Assembly: GCF_003425685.1 (NCBI RefSeq)
Contig: NZ_QJKM01000008.1
Span: 186,001-250,000, forward strand
Direction of reading: 5' to 3'
DNA from: Rhizobium terrae
Lineage (GTDB): Bacteria; Pseudomonadota; Alphaproteobacteria; Rhizobiales; Rhizobiaceae
Length of the DNA: 64,000 bases
The notes beneath the pieces are model-generated. The model did not search any database, had not been told where the DNA came from, and saw nothing but the letters and a program-made list of their open reading frames with translations. Of this stretch, positions 51,648 to 60,011 are shown piece by piece. The position numbers were made by a program, and so were the translations under genes. Position 1 is the stretch's first letter. Every line of letters starts with the position of its first letter.

Positions 51648-52232
51648 ATGCGCCGCATCATCATCGCCATCACCGGAGCGTCCGGCGTCGTCTACGGCGT
51701 TCGCGCGCTTCAGCTCCTGAGAGAGGTGGAGGACATCGAGACCCATGCGGTGATCTCGCCCTCGGCCTTCAGAACGGCGGTCGACGAGATCGACATGGAT
51801 GCCGACCAGATCCGCGGCCTTGCCGACGTGCTCTATAACTACAAGGATATCGGCGCAGCGATCTCTTCAGGCTCGTTTCGCACCATGGGCATGCTGGTCG
51901 CGCCCTGTTCGGTGAAGACGCTGAGCGGCATCGCCAACTGCTACAATGACGAGTTGATCGTGCGTGCCGCCGACGTCTGCCTCAAGGAGCGCCGCCGCGT
52001 CGTGCTGCTCTTCCGCGAGACGCCGCTGCATGCCGGCCATATCGCCTTGATGGATCAGGCGACCCGCAACGGTGCGATCGTCATGCCGCCGGTGCCCGCC
52101 TTCTATTCGAAGCCGAAGACGCTCGACGACATGGTGACCCAGACGGTCGGCCGGGCGCTCGATCTCTTCGACATCCACCTGCCGATGGTGAAGCGCTGGA
52201 AAGAAGGTCCGGACGCGCCGGGCCAGCATTAG
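51648..52232 (+). CDS. ubiX: UbiX-like flavin prenyltransferase
   Basis: The 194-residue flavoprotein has the UbiX motifs IAITGASGVVYGVRAL (FMN phosphate binding), ISSGSFRTMGMLVAPCSVKTLSGIANCYND and VLLFRETPLHAGHIALMDQAT. It makes prenylated FMN from FMN and dimethylallyl (pyro)phosphate for UbiD-type decarboxylases. It is co-located with a UbiD gene, from which it is separated by the hydroxylase subunit and regulator. The C-terminal tail (MVKRWKEGPDAPGQH) is slightly longer than minimal UbiX. Confidence 0.94.
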   Translation: MRRIIIAITGASGVVYGVRALQLLREVEDIETHAVISPSAFRTAVDEIDMDADQIRGLADVLYNYKDIGAAISSGSFRTMGMLVAPCSVKTLSGIANCYNDELIVRAADVCLKERRRVVLLFRETPLHAGHIALMDQATRNGAIVMPPVPAFYSKPKTLDDMVTQTVGRALDLFDIHLPMVKRWKEGPDAPGQH

Positions 52233-52240
52233 GCGCCGGC

Positions 52241-52741
52241 TCAGAACGCGGAGAAAGCCTTTTCGACCACCGCAAGCGCCTGGAAAGCTTTCGCATCCGG
52301 TTCGCTCCCATGGAAATGCCGCAGCGCCCGCGCAAGGTTTCCGCCGGCATCACCGAACCCGGCGCCAAGCGCGATCAGCGCTTGGCCCTCGGCTTCCAGC
52401 ACCGCCAGTTCGATCTTTTCCGCGCCGAGTTCAGCGCCCTTCACGCCATTGCGCAGCGTTTCCGTCTCCTTTGTCGGCGCAGGTCGGGGGCCGCTCTTCA
52501 GCCGGCGGCGCACGGCGCGGAGCGGCCTCACGACTTCGTTCCGCCAATCCTTGACCAGGTCATCGAGCCGGGCGATTTCAGCTGTCGAAAGCGAAACGGA
52601 ATTTTTTGCCAGCCAGGCGGAAAACAGCAGCACCGGCACATCGACGCCGTTTTCGTCCTGCAGGACCAGACAGGCATCGGCGACGCCCGGAGCGCCGTAG
52701 AGCTTCAATGCGAAATTCCAAAGCCCGTCTTCGGTCGTCAT
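52241..52741 (-). CDS. TIGR02444/DUF2390-like hypothetical protein
   Basis: The 166-residue protein begins MTTEDGLWNFALKLYGAPGV, then ACLVLQDENGVDVPVLLFSAWLA, a pattern I associate with the TIGR02444 (DUF2390) family of helical cytoplasmic proteins of unknown function. Mid-region RLDDLVKDWRNEVVRPLRAVRRRLK is basic and helical. The start at 52741 is chosen because family similarity begins there, though the frame is open upstream. It converges on ubiX (8-base gap) and interrupts the plus-strand catabolic genes. It is probably not part of the pathway. Confidence 0.75.
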   Translation of the reverse strand: MTTEDGLWNFALKLYGAPGVADACLVLQDENGVDVPVLLFSAWLAKNSVSLSTAEIARLDDLVKDWRNEVVRPLRAVRRRLKSGPRPAPTKETETLRNGVKGAELGAEKIELAVLEAEGQALIALGAGFGDAGGNLARALRHFHGSEPDAKAFQALAVVEKAFSAF

Positions 52742-52889
52742 GTCCGTCTCTCCGGAAATAAGCCGGGGCTTAGCAGCCGGGCCATCGGCAAGGCAAGTGG
52801 AACACGCCCCGGGCAGCGGCGGCTCGGAGCCATCGCATCTGTCAAGAATGCGAGCGGCGGAAAGCTTTCCTGTTGCGCCGGCAAATTCT

Positions 52890-52900
52890 TTGTCATACAG
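52890..52900. promoter_or_regulatory. GntR-type operator candidate (TTT binding-protein promoter)
   Basis: TTGTCATACAG, reverse strand CTGTATGACAA, differs by one base from TTGTATGACAA. It lies 70 bases upstream of the TTT solute-binding protein start. A second looser element, TAGTATGTGAC, follows about 10 bases later. Confidence 0.55.
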
Positions 52901-52970
52901 TAGTACCATCATAGTATGTGACCAATGTGGGACCGTTGCCGGGAGGGCCGGCCCAAGGGAGGGAGTCCTG

Positions 52971-54014
52971 ATGCTTAAATCCATCCGTATGTGGACCGTC
53001 GTTGCGGCCACGGCCTGTGCCTCCATCTTCGGTGCGGTCTCGGCCCAGGCCCAGAGCGCTGCCGATTTCTACAAGGGCAAGACCCTCACGATCCTGATCG
53101 GCCACCCGCCGGGCGGCTCCTATGACCTTTACGCCCAGTTGATCGCCCAGCATTTCGGCAAGCAGATACCGGGCAACCCGACGGTGATCGTGCAAGGCAT
53201 GCCGGGTGGCGGCGGCTCGCTCGCGGCGGCCCATTTCTATACCAAGGCCGCCAAGGACGGCACGATCGTCGCTCTTCTGCCGGAATCGCTGGCGCAGGAT
53301 CAGGTCCTCGATCCGAAGAAGAGCCGCTGGGACGTTTCCAAGATGCGCTTCATCGGCCGTGCCGCCGACGTGACCTCGGTCATGATGGCCCGCAAGGATT
53401 CGCCTGTGAAGTCGATCGAGGATTCGCTGAAAACCGAAGCCAACGTCAGTTGCTCCGGCCGCACCACTTCCAGCGCCCAAACCGGCGCCGTCCTGAAGTC
53501 GCTGATCGGTTCGAAGTTCAACATGGTCTGCGGTTATGACAGCGCGACCGCCAGTGCGCTCGCCGTGTTCCGCGGCGAAGCCGACCTCACCACCACCGTC
53601 TGGGCCAACTGGTCGGTCAATTACGCCCAGCAGCTTGCTGCCGGCGACGTCGTTCCAGTGGTGCAGTTCGCCGAAAAGCGCCTCGCCGACCTGCCGAACA
53701 CGCCGACCGCCGTCGAGCTCACCAAGGATCCGGCCAAGAAGCAGGCGATCGAGTTCTTCGGTGCCGGCGGCGATATCGGCCGCGCCCTGATGACACCGCC
53801 GGAAACCCCGGCCGACCGGGTCGCAGTGCTTTCCGCCGCCTTCGACAACCTGATGAAGGACCAGGCATTTCTCGCCGACGCCAAGGCCCGCGCAATCCCG
53901 ATCGCGCCGATGACCGGCAAGGAAGTCGACGAGATCGTCAAGAAGATCATCTCGACGCCTCCGGACGTGGTCGTGACGCTTCAGAAGGCGATCAACGACG
54001 GCTTCAACAACTGA
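52971..54014 (+). CDS. Tripartite tricarboxylate transporter (TTT) solute-binding protein, Bug/TctC type
   Basis: The 347-residue protein has a Sec signal (MLKSIRMWTVVAATACASIF to SAQAQ, cleavage near 28), then SAADFYKGKTLTILIGHPPGGSYD. The TLTILIG and GGSYDLYAQLIAQHFGKQIPG segments follow the TctC ligand-loop pattern, and MPGGGGSLAAAHFYTKA is typical. Bug proteins bind carboxylates, including aromatic ones such as terephthalate (TphC). The matching membrane part is the fused TctA-TctB at 57668-59752. I start at ATG 52971, behind GGGAGG. A strong terminator follows it. Confidence 0.9.
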   Translation: MLKSIRMWTVVAATACASIFGAVSAQAQSAADFYKGKTLTILIGHPPGGSYDLYAQLIAQHFGKQIPGNPTVIVQGMPGGGGSLAAAHFYTKAAKDGTIVALLPESLAQDQVLDPKKSRWDVSKMRFIGRAADVTSVMMARKDSPVKSIEDSLKTEANVSCSGRTTSSAQTGAVLKSLIGSKFNMVCGYDSATASALAVFRGEADLTTTVWANWSVNYAQQLAAGDVVPVVQFAEKRLADLPNTPTAVELTKDPAKKQAIEFFGAGGDIGRALMTPPETPADRVAVLSAAFDNLMKDQAFLADAKARAIPIAPMTGKEVDEIVKKIISTPPDVVVTLQKAINDGFNN

Positions 54015-54022
54015 TCGACCGG

Positions 54023-54058
54023 ACCGCGCGATGCCCCCGTGTCGCGCGGTTTTTCTTT
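54023..54058 (+). terminator. Rho-independent terminator after the TTT binding-protein gene
   Basis: ACCGCGCGA (54023-54031) pairs perfectly with TCGCGCGGT (54042-54050) around a 10-base loop, followed by TTTTTCTTTT. It lies between the binding-protein gene and the ThDP enzyme gene. Confidence 0.9.
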
Positions 54059-54107
54059 TGCCTTCGGGCGTTTTGTTTTCCCCCTCCCAAATTCGAGGAG
54101 TCCGATC

Positions 54108-55877
54108 ATGGACCACCAGGGCACGAAGCGTTTCGTCCCGGTTGAAACCGGTGCGCCGAAATACGGCAGCGACCTGATCGCCGCGGCGATCCGGGAGCAG
54201 GGTTTTCCCTATATCTGCCTCAATCCCGGCGCGAGCTATCGTCATCTGCACGACAGCCTGGTCAACTACCTCGGCAACGAAAAGCCGAAGATTATCCTGT
54301 GCATGCACGAGGAACACGCGATCGGTATCGCTCAAGGGTGGGCGAAGATAACCGACAGGCCGCTTGCCGCCGCCGTTCATTCCAATGTCGGCCTGATGCA
54401 TGCGACCATGGGCATTTTCGATGCCTGGTGCGACCGCGTGCCGGTCGTCGTGATCGGCGCAACCGGTCCGCTCGACGCGACCAAACGCCGCCCTTGGATC
54501 GAGTGGATCCATTGCACGATCGACCAAGGCGGCCTGGTACGCGATTTCACCAAATGGGACGACGAACCCGCCTCGCCGGAAGCCGCAGTGGAATCGATCC
54601 GCCGTGCCACGATGCTTTCGACCGCCCGCCCCTCCGGCCCGACCTATGTGAACCTCGATGTCACCGTGCAGGAGATGGAGCTCGAAAAAGTCCCGGCACT
54701 GCACGATATTTCCCGCTTCAAGGCGCCGGCCGATCCCGAGCCGCCGCGCCGCGATCTCGAAGAGGCCGTCGAAATCCTGACGACAGCCAAGCGCCCCGTC
54801 ATCCTTTGTGGCCGAACATCGCGCAGCGAGGAAGGCTGGGCCGAGCGCGTCAGGCTCGCCGAACTGCTCGGCGCCAAGGTGCTCACCCACGTGAAGCTCG
54901 CCACCAGCTTCCCAACCACCCATCCGCTGTTCATCGGCGAGACCGGCTGGAAGCTCTCGAAGAATCTCCTGAAGCACCTGACCGAAGCCGATGCGATCCT
55001 GTCGCTCGACTGGCTCGATCCGGCCGGCACGATCAACCAGGCCTTCCCGGCCGGAAGCCCGAGCGCGCCGATCATCAGCGTCTCGAACGATTTCAACATC
55101 CATCGCGGCTGGAACATGGACTATCAGGGCCTGCCGGCCGTGGACGTGAACATCCCGACCGTGCCGGAAACGGCCGTGTCGCGCCTCCTCGAAGCGCTCA
55201 CGCCGCGCCTGCCGGCTGCGAAGACCTACGAACGCCGCCGTATCGACGCGGAACCTTCGAAGACGTCCGGCGAAATCAGCCTCATGGACCTCGCCAAGGT
55301 GTTCAACCGGGTGACGCGCGACATGGACGTCTGCCTCACCTCGCGCCCGCTCGGCTGGCCGGTCAATGCCAACGAGCTTGAGCATCCGCACGATTATCTC
55401 GGCCATAACGGCGGCGGCGGCGTCGGTTCCGGCCCGAGCATCGGCATCGGCGCCGCACTTGCGCTGCGCGACATGAAATCCCCGCGCGTGCCGATCGCGA
55501 TCGTCGGCGACGGCGATTTCACCATGGGCAATACTGCGCTCTGGAGCGCCGCATCGCAGGGCATTCCCCTGCTCTACGTGATCTCCAACAACAATTCATA
55601 TTTCAACGACGAGCACCATCAGGCGGCGGTCGCCATCCAGCGCGGTCGTCCGCCGGAAAACGCCTGGGTTGGCCAGCGCCTGCAGGACCCGGTTCCTGAC
55701 CTGCTGATGCTGGCGAAGGCGCAGGGGATCGACGGCGAAGGCCCGGTCACCGATATCGCCGACCTCGCCGGCGCATTGAACCGCGGCATCGAGAAGGTCA
55801 AGGCCGGCAAGCCGTGGGTGATCGACGTTCGCGTGCCGCCGGAATATTGCCGCGACCCGATGGTCGAGCTGGCTTGA
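54108..55877 (+). CDS. Thiamine-diphosphate-dependent 2-oxoacid decarboxylase-like enzyme (BFD/ALS superfamily)
   Basis: The 589-residue protein has three ThDP-family domains. The N-terminal PYR domain has the catalytic Glu in CMHEEHAIGIAQGWAKITD (about 66-84). The central domain (about 215-350) includes AKRPVILCGRTSR. The C-terminal PP domain has the ThDP/Mg motif GDGDFTMGN ending in VISNNNSYFND. It resembles benzoylformate/phenylpyruvate-decarboxylase-like and acetolactate-synthase-like enzymes, without a clear FAD signature. It may decarboxylate a 2-oxoacid made during ring breakdown. The ATG at 54108 follows CGAGGAG. It is downstream of a terminator, so it relies on read-through or its own weak promoter. 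Confidence 0.88.
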   Translation: MDHQGTKRFVPVETGAPKYGSDLIAAAIREQGFPYICLNPGASYRHLHDSLVNYLGNEKPKIILCMHEEHAIGIAQGWAKITDRPLAAAVHSNVGLMHATMGIFDAWCDRVPVVVIGATGPLDATKRRPWIEWIHCTIDQGGLVRDFTKWDDEPASPEAAVESIRRATMLSTARPSGPTYVNLDVTVQEMELEKVPALHDISRFKAPADPEPPRRDLEEAVEILTTAKRPVILCGRTSRSEEGWAERVRLAELLGAKVLTHVKLATSFPTTHPLFIGETGWKLSKNLLKHLTEADAILSLDWLDPAGTINQAFPAGSPSAPIISVSNDFNIHRGWNMDYQGLPAVDVNIPTVPETAVSRLLEALTPRLPAAKTYERRRIDAEPSKTSGEISLMDLAKVFNRVTRDMDVCLTSRPLGWPVNANELEHPHDYLGHNGGGGVGSGPSIGIGAALALRDMKSPRVPIAIVGDGDFTMGNTALWSAASQGIPLLYVISNNNSYFNDEHHQAAVAIQRGRPPENAWVGQRLQDPVPDLLMLAKAQGIDGEGPVTDIADLAGALNRGIEKVKAGKPWVIDVRVPPEYCRDPMVELA

Positions 55878-55931
55878 GTTCCGAAGGAATTTCGATTGTC
55901 CTGGTCTCGCTTGAAGGAGCGGGGCTTTGGG

Positions 55932-56543
55932 TCAGGATGACTCTCGGGATAGCGTGCTCCCGCCCGCAGGCCACGTGGACAGCGCCTGCTCGGCGACGGC
56001 CTCCAGTGTCTCACGGCTGAAGCCGGCCTTGGCCTGCACCGCCATGCCGTGAAGGACGGCCATGAGGAATGCCGCAAGGGCATCAGGTTTGGTCGTCTCC
56101 GGCAGGTCGCCCTCGGCCTTCGCCCGTTCGAAGCGTTCGCGAAGCTGTACCTCAGCATCGGCGCGAGCATCGATCAAGATTTGCCGAATAGGCTCCGCCT
56201 CATCCGATCCCGCCAAAACACCGTTGATGACCAGACATCCCCTATGGTCGGGATAGCGGGTGTTAAGGTCGATTGCATTATCGAGAATGTGCGCCGCGGC
56301 CTCCCGCGCCGTCGGAAGGGTCAGCGCCGCGGGGATGTAGTCCAGGTATCGCTCGTAATAGCGTACCAGGGCCTTGCGGAAGAGCGCCTCCTTGTTGCCG
56401 AATGCGGAATAGAGAGCGGGTCTCTCGACGCCGGCCGCCTCGGTCAGGTCAGCGTAGGACGCGCCTTCGTAACCTTTGCGCCAGAAGACGCACATTACGG
56501 CGTCGAGCGCTTTCTCCACGTCAAATTCGCGATGGCGTCCCAT
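55932..56543 (-). CDS. TetR family transcriptional regulator
   Basis: The 203-residue protein has a TetR_N HTH at about 10-55 (DVEKALDAVMCVFWRKGYEG, then SYADLTEAAGVERPALYSAF, then GNKEALFRKAL). A helical effector domain follows (CLVINGVLAG, a TetR_C_11/AcrR-like pattern). I start at the ATG at 56543 (MGRHREFD), where similarity begins. It is divergent from the SDR gene at 56701, and three copies of a TAACG-type dyad lie between the two starts. This TetR/SDR pair is common in proteobacteria and answers electrophiles or quinones. Confidence 0.9.
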   Translation of the reverse strand: MGRHREFDVEKALDAVMCVFWRKGYEGASYADLTEAAGVERPALYSAFGNKEALFRKALVRYYERYLDYIPAALTLPTAREAAAHILDNAIDLNTRYPDHRGCLVINGVLAGSDEAEPIRQILIDARADAEVQLRERFERAKAEGDLPETTKPDALAAFLMAVLHGMAVQAKAGFSRETLEAVAEQALSTWPAGGSTLSRESS

Positions 56544-56564
56544 CAGCTCAACTCGGCCAATTTC

Positions 56565-56578
56565 ATAACGAACGTTAT
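56565..56578. promoter_or_regulatory. TetR operator copy 1
   Basis: ATAACG-AA-CGTTAT, a perfect 6-bp dyad with 2-base spacer, 22 bases upstream of the tetR start. Confidence 0.65.
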
Positions 56579-56608
56579 TAAAACACTTGACCGTCAATGT
56601 CAAATTCC

Positions 56609-56622
56609 GTAACGAACGTTAT
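56609..56622. promoter_or_regulatory. TetR operator copy 2
   Basis: GTAACG-AA-CGTTAT matches copy 1 at 13 of 14 bases. It is 44 bases from copy 1, about four helical turns. Confidence 0.65.
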
Positions 56623-56623
56623 T

Positions 56624-56637
56624 GTAACATTCGTTAC
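56624..56637. promoter_or_regulatory. TetR operator copy 3
   Basis: GTAACATTCGTTAC, reverse strand GTAACGAATGTTAC, is the third related dyad, one base after copy 2 and in opposite orientation. Copies 2 and 3 cover the likely SDR promoter. Confidence 0.6.
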
Positions 56638-56700
56638 GGAAATGGTGCCGCTGCCGGATGAGATGAGGTGCCGCGCCAATCACAAAAGGATTGGATTCTC

Positions 56701-57462
56701 ATGTCGAACATATTGAAAGGAAAGGTCGCTCTCGTGACCGGCGGTTCGCGCGGCCTTGGCGCCGCGACCGCGGAGGCGCTTGCCGATCACGGAGCAGACG
56801 TTGCCATCAGCTACGCGGTCTCGGCCGGCAAGGCGGAAGCTGTCGTGGAGAAAATCAGGGCAAAGGGTGCTCGCGCAATCGCGGTAAAGAGCGATCAGGC
56901 CGACCTTGCTTCCGCCAAGCCGCTGATCGACAGGGTGATTGCCGAGTTCGGCAGGCTCGATATCCTCGTCAACAATGCCGGCATCGCGATCCAGGGCCAG
57001 ACCGTGGACGATCCGGAGCTCGATGGGGACAAATACAACCGTCAGTGGCAGGTCAATGTTCTGGGCACGATCGCCAACACGCGCGCGGCGGCGTCCAAAC
57101 TCACCGACGGTGGCCGGATCATCTTCATCGGCTCTCTCCTCGGCTCCTACGTACCTTTCCCGGGTGTTGCCGATTATGCCGGAACGAAGTGGGCGCTCGC
57201 TGGATATGCCAAAGGCATCGCGCGCGATCTTGGCCCGCGCAACATCACCGTGAACGTTGTCCAGCCGGGCATCATGCCCACGGATATGGCATCGGACGTT
57301 GCCGGCGAGCTTCCGAACCGCGACGCCATTCTGGACATGCATCCGATCCGCCGTATCGCTACCCTCGAAGAAGTGGCGGAAACCATCTGCTTTCTCGCCG
57401 GACCGCATGCGGGTTACATCAACGGCGAAACCGTAAATATAGCCGGTGGTCTGGGAATCTAA
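56701..57462 (+). CDS. Short-chain dehydrogenase/reductase (SDR)
   Basis: The 253-residue classical SDR has GGSRGLGAATAEALADHG, NNAGIAIQG, catalytic Ser in IFIGSLLGSYVP, Tyr-x3-Lys in VADYAGTKWALAGYAKG and the end VNIAGGLGI. It should be a cytosolic NAD(P)-dependent oxidoreductase. I start at the ATG at 56701, after AAAGGA; an upstream in-frame GTG is less likely. It is under probable TetR control from the three-site divergent promoter. It sits within the catabolic island, but its regulatory site differs, so it is likely a passenger stress gene. Confidence 0.9.
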   Translation: MSNILKGKVALVTGGSRGLGAATAEALADHGADVAISYAVSAGKAEAVVEKIRAKGARAIAVKSDQADLASAKPLIDRVIAEFGRLDILVNNAGIAIQGQTVDDPELDGDKYNRQWQVNVLGTIANTRAAASKLTDGGRIIFIGSLLGSYVPFPGVADYAGTKWALAGYAKGIARDLGPRNITVNVVQPGIMPTDMASDVAGELPNRDAILDMHPIRRIATLEEVAETICFLAGPHAGYINGETVNIAGGLGI

Positions 57463-57621
57463 GCGCCGAAGACTAAAAACTCCGGCACGCAAATCCGGCT
57501 CGGATCATCAGCGTGTAGTTCCAAGCTGCAACCAAGTTCAGGATCGCTCTTCGGTCGTCTACGCCCGTTTCGGCCTGGAGCGGCGGCTGTATTCGGCGCG
57601 GCCTGACACAGTTCAAGAAAA

Positions 57622-57643
57622 GCCGGAGCGTCGCCGCTCCGGC
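57622..57643 (-). terminator. Rho-independent terminator of the TctA-TctB gene (possibly bidirectional)
   Basis: GCCGGAGCG (57622-57630) pairs perfectly with CGCTCCGGC (57635-57643) around TCGC. On the minus strand it is followed by TTTTCTT, 25 bases after the tctAB stop. On the plus strand CTTTT also follows, so it may serve the SDR gene too. Confidence 0.85.
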
Positions 57644-57667
57644 CTTTTCGCCTTGGGAGGCTGAGCT

Positions 57668-59752
57668 TCAGATAATGTCCGAGACCATCGTCCGCAATGT
57701 CGGGAAGGCGTCGCCGAGATAGGATTGCGGCCAGGGCATGACCAGCAGCGTGTCGAACAGGATGAACATCGCGATCCAGATGACGACCGCGATGATCAGC
57801 GTGCGCAACCACGGCTGCCTGCCCTCGAAGCGCATGTAGGCGACCATATAGACGAACAGCGTCGGAAGCAGGCCGATGAGCAGCGTGCCGAAGAAGACCC
57901 CGAACACCCAGGCAAACATGATGCCTATGCGCGCGTAGAGTTCGCGGTCGGGCATCGCTTCCAGCGGATCGGCCTCATGCGCCTTTCGCGGCTTGACGAT
58001 CGTCTCGCCGGCGCGCTTCTTCATATAGACGCCGATGCCCGAGCAGATCACCACGATGAGGCCGACGGCCGAGACGGTCTGCGGCATCAGCCTTGCGGCG
58101 AGCGCCCATTCGGTGGAGGTTGCAAGCGCAGTGATGAAAAGCAGCGCGGCGAGAAGCCAGACGCCCGGCAGCATGATGCGGTCGACGAGCGAGATCGGGC
58201 CTGCCGGCTCGACCTGTTTCGGAGCGGCGGGTTGGCTGACCGCGGCGCCCACGGCCGCCGGAACCGGTTCCGCACCACGACGCTTCAGGAAGAACCTTAC
58301 CGCGCTGTAGGCGAAATAGAGGACCGGGATCATCAGGATGAGGATGACGCCCGGACGCTGCAGCCATGCGGAACCGTAGCGGCTGGTGGAGATGAACAGG
58401 TACTGTTCGACCAGGCCGCCGAGCACAAGGCCGAGCAGGACGGGCGCGCGCGCCCAGCCGAAGCGCTTCATACCCCAGCCGATCACCGAGAAGATCAGAA
58501 GAACGATGATATCGCCGATGTCGCGGGTGGCCGAATAGGCGCCGATGAAAACGATGGCGAGCACCGTCGGTACCAGGATGCCCGCCGGCACCAGCGCGAG
58601 CTTGGCGAGCTGCGACACGAAGGCGAAGCAGGTGAGCACGCCGATGATGTTGGCGATCATCAGGCTCCAGACGATCGTATAGGTAATGTCGAGCTGTTCG
58701 GTGAGCAGTTTCGGGCCTGGCTGGATGCCGTGCATCATGAAGGCGCCGAGCAGGATCGCCATAGTGGCGCTCGCCGGAATGCCGAAGGCGAGCGTCGGGA
58801 TGAGCGCGCCGCCCTCGCGGGAATTGTTAGCGGCCTCGCAGGCGATGACGCCGCGCACGTCGCCGGTGCCGAAGGTCTCGGTGCCGCCCTTGACGGATTT
58901 CGCCGCCGAACCGTAGGCGATCCAATCGATCGCCGGGCCGCCGAGGCCGGGGACCGAGCCGAGGATCGCGCCGAGCCAGGAACTCTGGAACACGAGGCGG
59001 ATGTTCCGGATCGCATCCATCACGCCGCGGAACTGGTCGCGCACGATGCTTTCGCTCCTGTGCAGCGCGACCGCCTGGCGGGCGGCGCCGAGTTCGATCA
59101 GCTCCGGTACGGCGAAGAGGCCGAGAACCAGAGCTTCGAGCGGCACGCCTTCCCAGAGATAGATGGAATCGAAGGTCCAGCGCAGTTCACCGGTCTGCGC
59201 CTCGTCGCCCACGGAGGCGATGACGACGCCGAAACAGGCGGCGACCAGCCCTTTCATCATATTGCCCTGGCTGACGGCCGCCACCAGCGTCAGGCCGAGA
59301 ATGCAGAGCGCCAGAAGCTCCGGCGTGCCGAAGGCCATCATGAAAGGACGCAGGATCGGGATCGAGATGGCAAGGAGAAGCGCGCCGAAAATGCCACCGA
59401 TCAGGGAGGCGGTATAGGAGGCGCCGAGCGCCCTGCCGGCCTCGCCACGCCGGGCCATCGGATAACCGTCCATCACGGTCGCCGCCGAGCCTGCCGCTCC
59501 CGGCACGCCGATCAGGATCGAGGGAATGGTGTCGGCCGTCGGCGTTACAGCCCACATGCCGATCAGGAAGGCGAGCGCCGTATAGGCATCCATCGTGTAG
59601 GTGAACGGCAGAAGCAGCGCCATGCCGGCCAGACCGCCGATGCCGGGAATGACCCCGATGAAAAGGCCGAGTATGCAACCCAGCATGATGATCAGGAAGC
59701 GCATGGGGTCGAAAATGACCGTCAACGCTGCCATGGCCTGTTCCAGAATCAT
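57668..59752 (-). CDS. TTT transporter membrane protein, TctA fused to TctB
   Basis: The 694-residue inner-membrane protein starts at the ATG at 59752, behind GGAGGATAC. Residues about 15-440 are TctA: IGVIPGIGGLAGMALLLPFTY, IPSILIGVPGAAGSAATVMDG, and the second-half PGLGGPAIDWIAYG and GIPASATMAILLGAFMMHG (the duplicated P-G-x-G and GIPGSA motifs). Residues about 520-690 are a TctB-like four-helix small subunit (MPQTVSAVGLIVVICSGIGVYM, FFGTLLIGLLPTLFVYMVAYM), joined through a Pro/Ala-rich linker. It forms the channel for the TTT binding protein encoded at 52971, driven by an ion gradient. Most TTT systems have separate tctA and tctB genes. Confidence 0.9.
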   Translation of the reverse strand: MILEQAMAALTVIFDPMRFLIIMLGCILGLFIGVIPGIGGLAGMALLLPFTYTMDAYTALAFLIGMWAVTPTADTIPSILIGVPGAAGSAATVMDGYPMARRGEAGRALGASYTASLIGGIFGALLLAISIPILRPFMMAFGTPELLALCILGLTLVAAVSQGNMMKGLVAACFGVVIASVGDEAQTGELRWTFDSIYLWEGVPLEALVLGLFAVPELIELGAARQAVALHRSESIVRDQFRGVMDAIRNIRLVFQSSWLGAILGSVPGLGGPAIDWIAYGSAAKSVKGGTETFGTGDVRGVIACEAANNSREGGALIPTLAFGIPASATMAILLGAFMMHGIQPGPKLLTEQLDITYTIVWSLMIANIIGVLTCFAFVSQLAKLALVPAGILVPTVLAIVFIGAYSATRDIGDIIVLLIFSVIGWGMKRFGWARAPVLLGLVLGGLVEQYLFISTSRYGSAWLQRPGVILILMIPVLYFAYSAVRFFLKRRGAEPVPAAVGAAVSQPAAPKQVEPAGPISLVDRIMLPGVWLLAALLFITALATSTEWALAARLMPQTVSAVGLIVVICSGIGVYMKKRAGETIVKPRKAHEADPLEAMPDRELYARIGIMFAWVFGVFFGTLLIGLLPTLFVYMVAYMRFEGRQPWLRTLIIAVVIWIAMFILFDTLLVMPWPQSYLGDAFPTLRTMVSDII

Positions 59753-59941
59753 GTATCCTCCACCACCTCGCGATCTGCGAGGCTCATTCGTCCATAGGCG
59801 CCTCAAGCGCCTTTCCCTCTTGCGGGACCGACAGCACCGGAAGCGGTGCCTGCAACGAGTGCCGCGCATCGAGGGCCACCCAAATACACATGCACCTCCA
59901 TCTGCGATTTTTCTCGCGGACGATTGTGTAGTATTGTATTT

Positions 59942-59952
59942 TTGTACGACAA
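59942..59952. promoter_or_regulatory. GntR-type operator candidate (tctAB/lysR divergent promoter)
   Basis: TTGTACGACAA has one mismatch to TTGTATGACAA and is itself a TTGT-N3-ACAA dyad. It lies 60 bases upstream of the LysR gene and 190 bases upstream of tctAB, in an AT-rich stretch likely to hold the promoters. Confidence 0.6.
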
Positions 59953-60011
59953 TCATTGACTGTCACATTGCCGGTTGGCAAATTCAAAAAGCGAAGAGTA
60001 TTATCACCACA

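Noticed and set aside
52893-55406. An 837-codon open frame on the minus strand opposite the TTT binding protein and ThDP enzyme
   Set aside because: It crosses a clear plus-strand terminator and two recognised genes and has no family similarity.
57725-59797. A 690-codon open frame on the plus strand opposite tctAB
   Set aside because: Antisense of a membrane protein; charged, repetitive composition and no recognisable domain.
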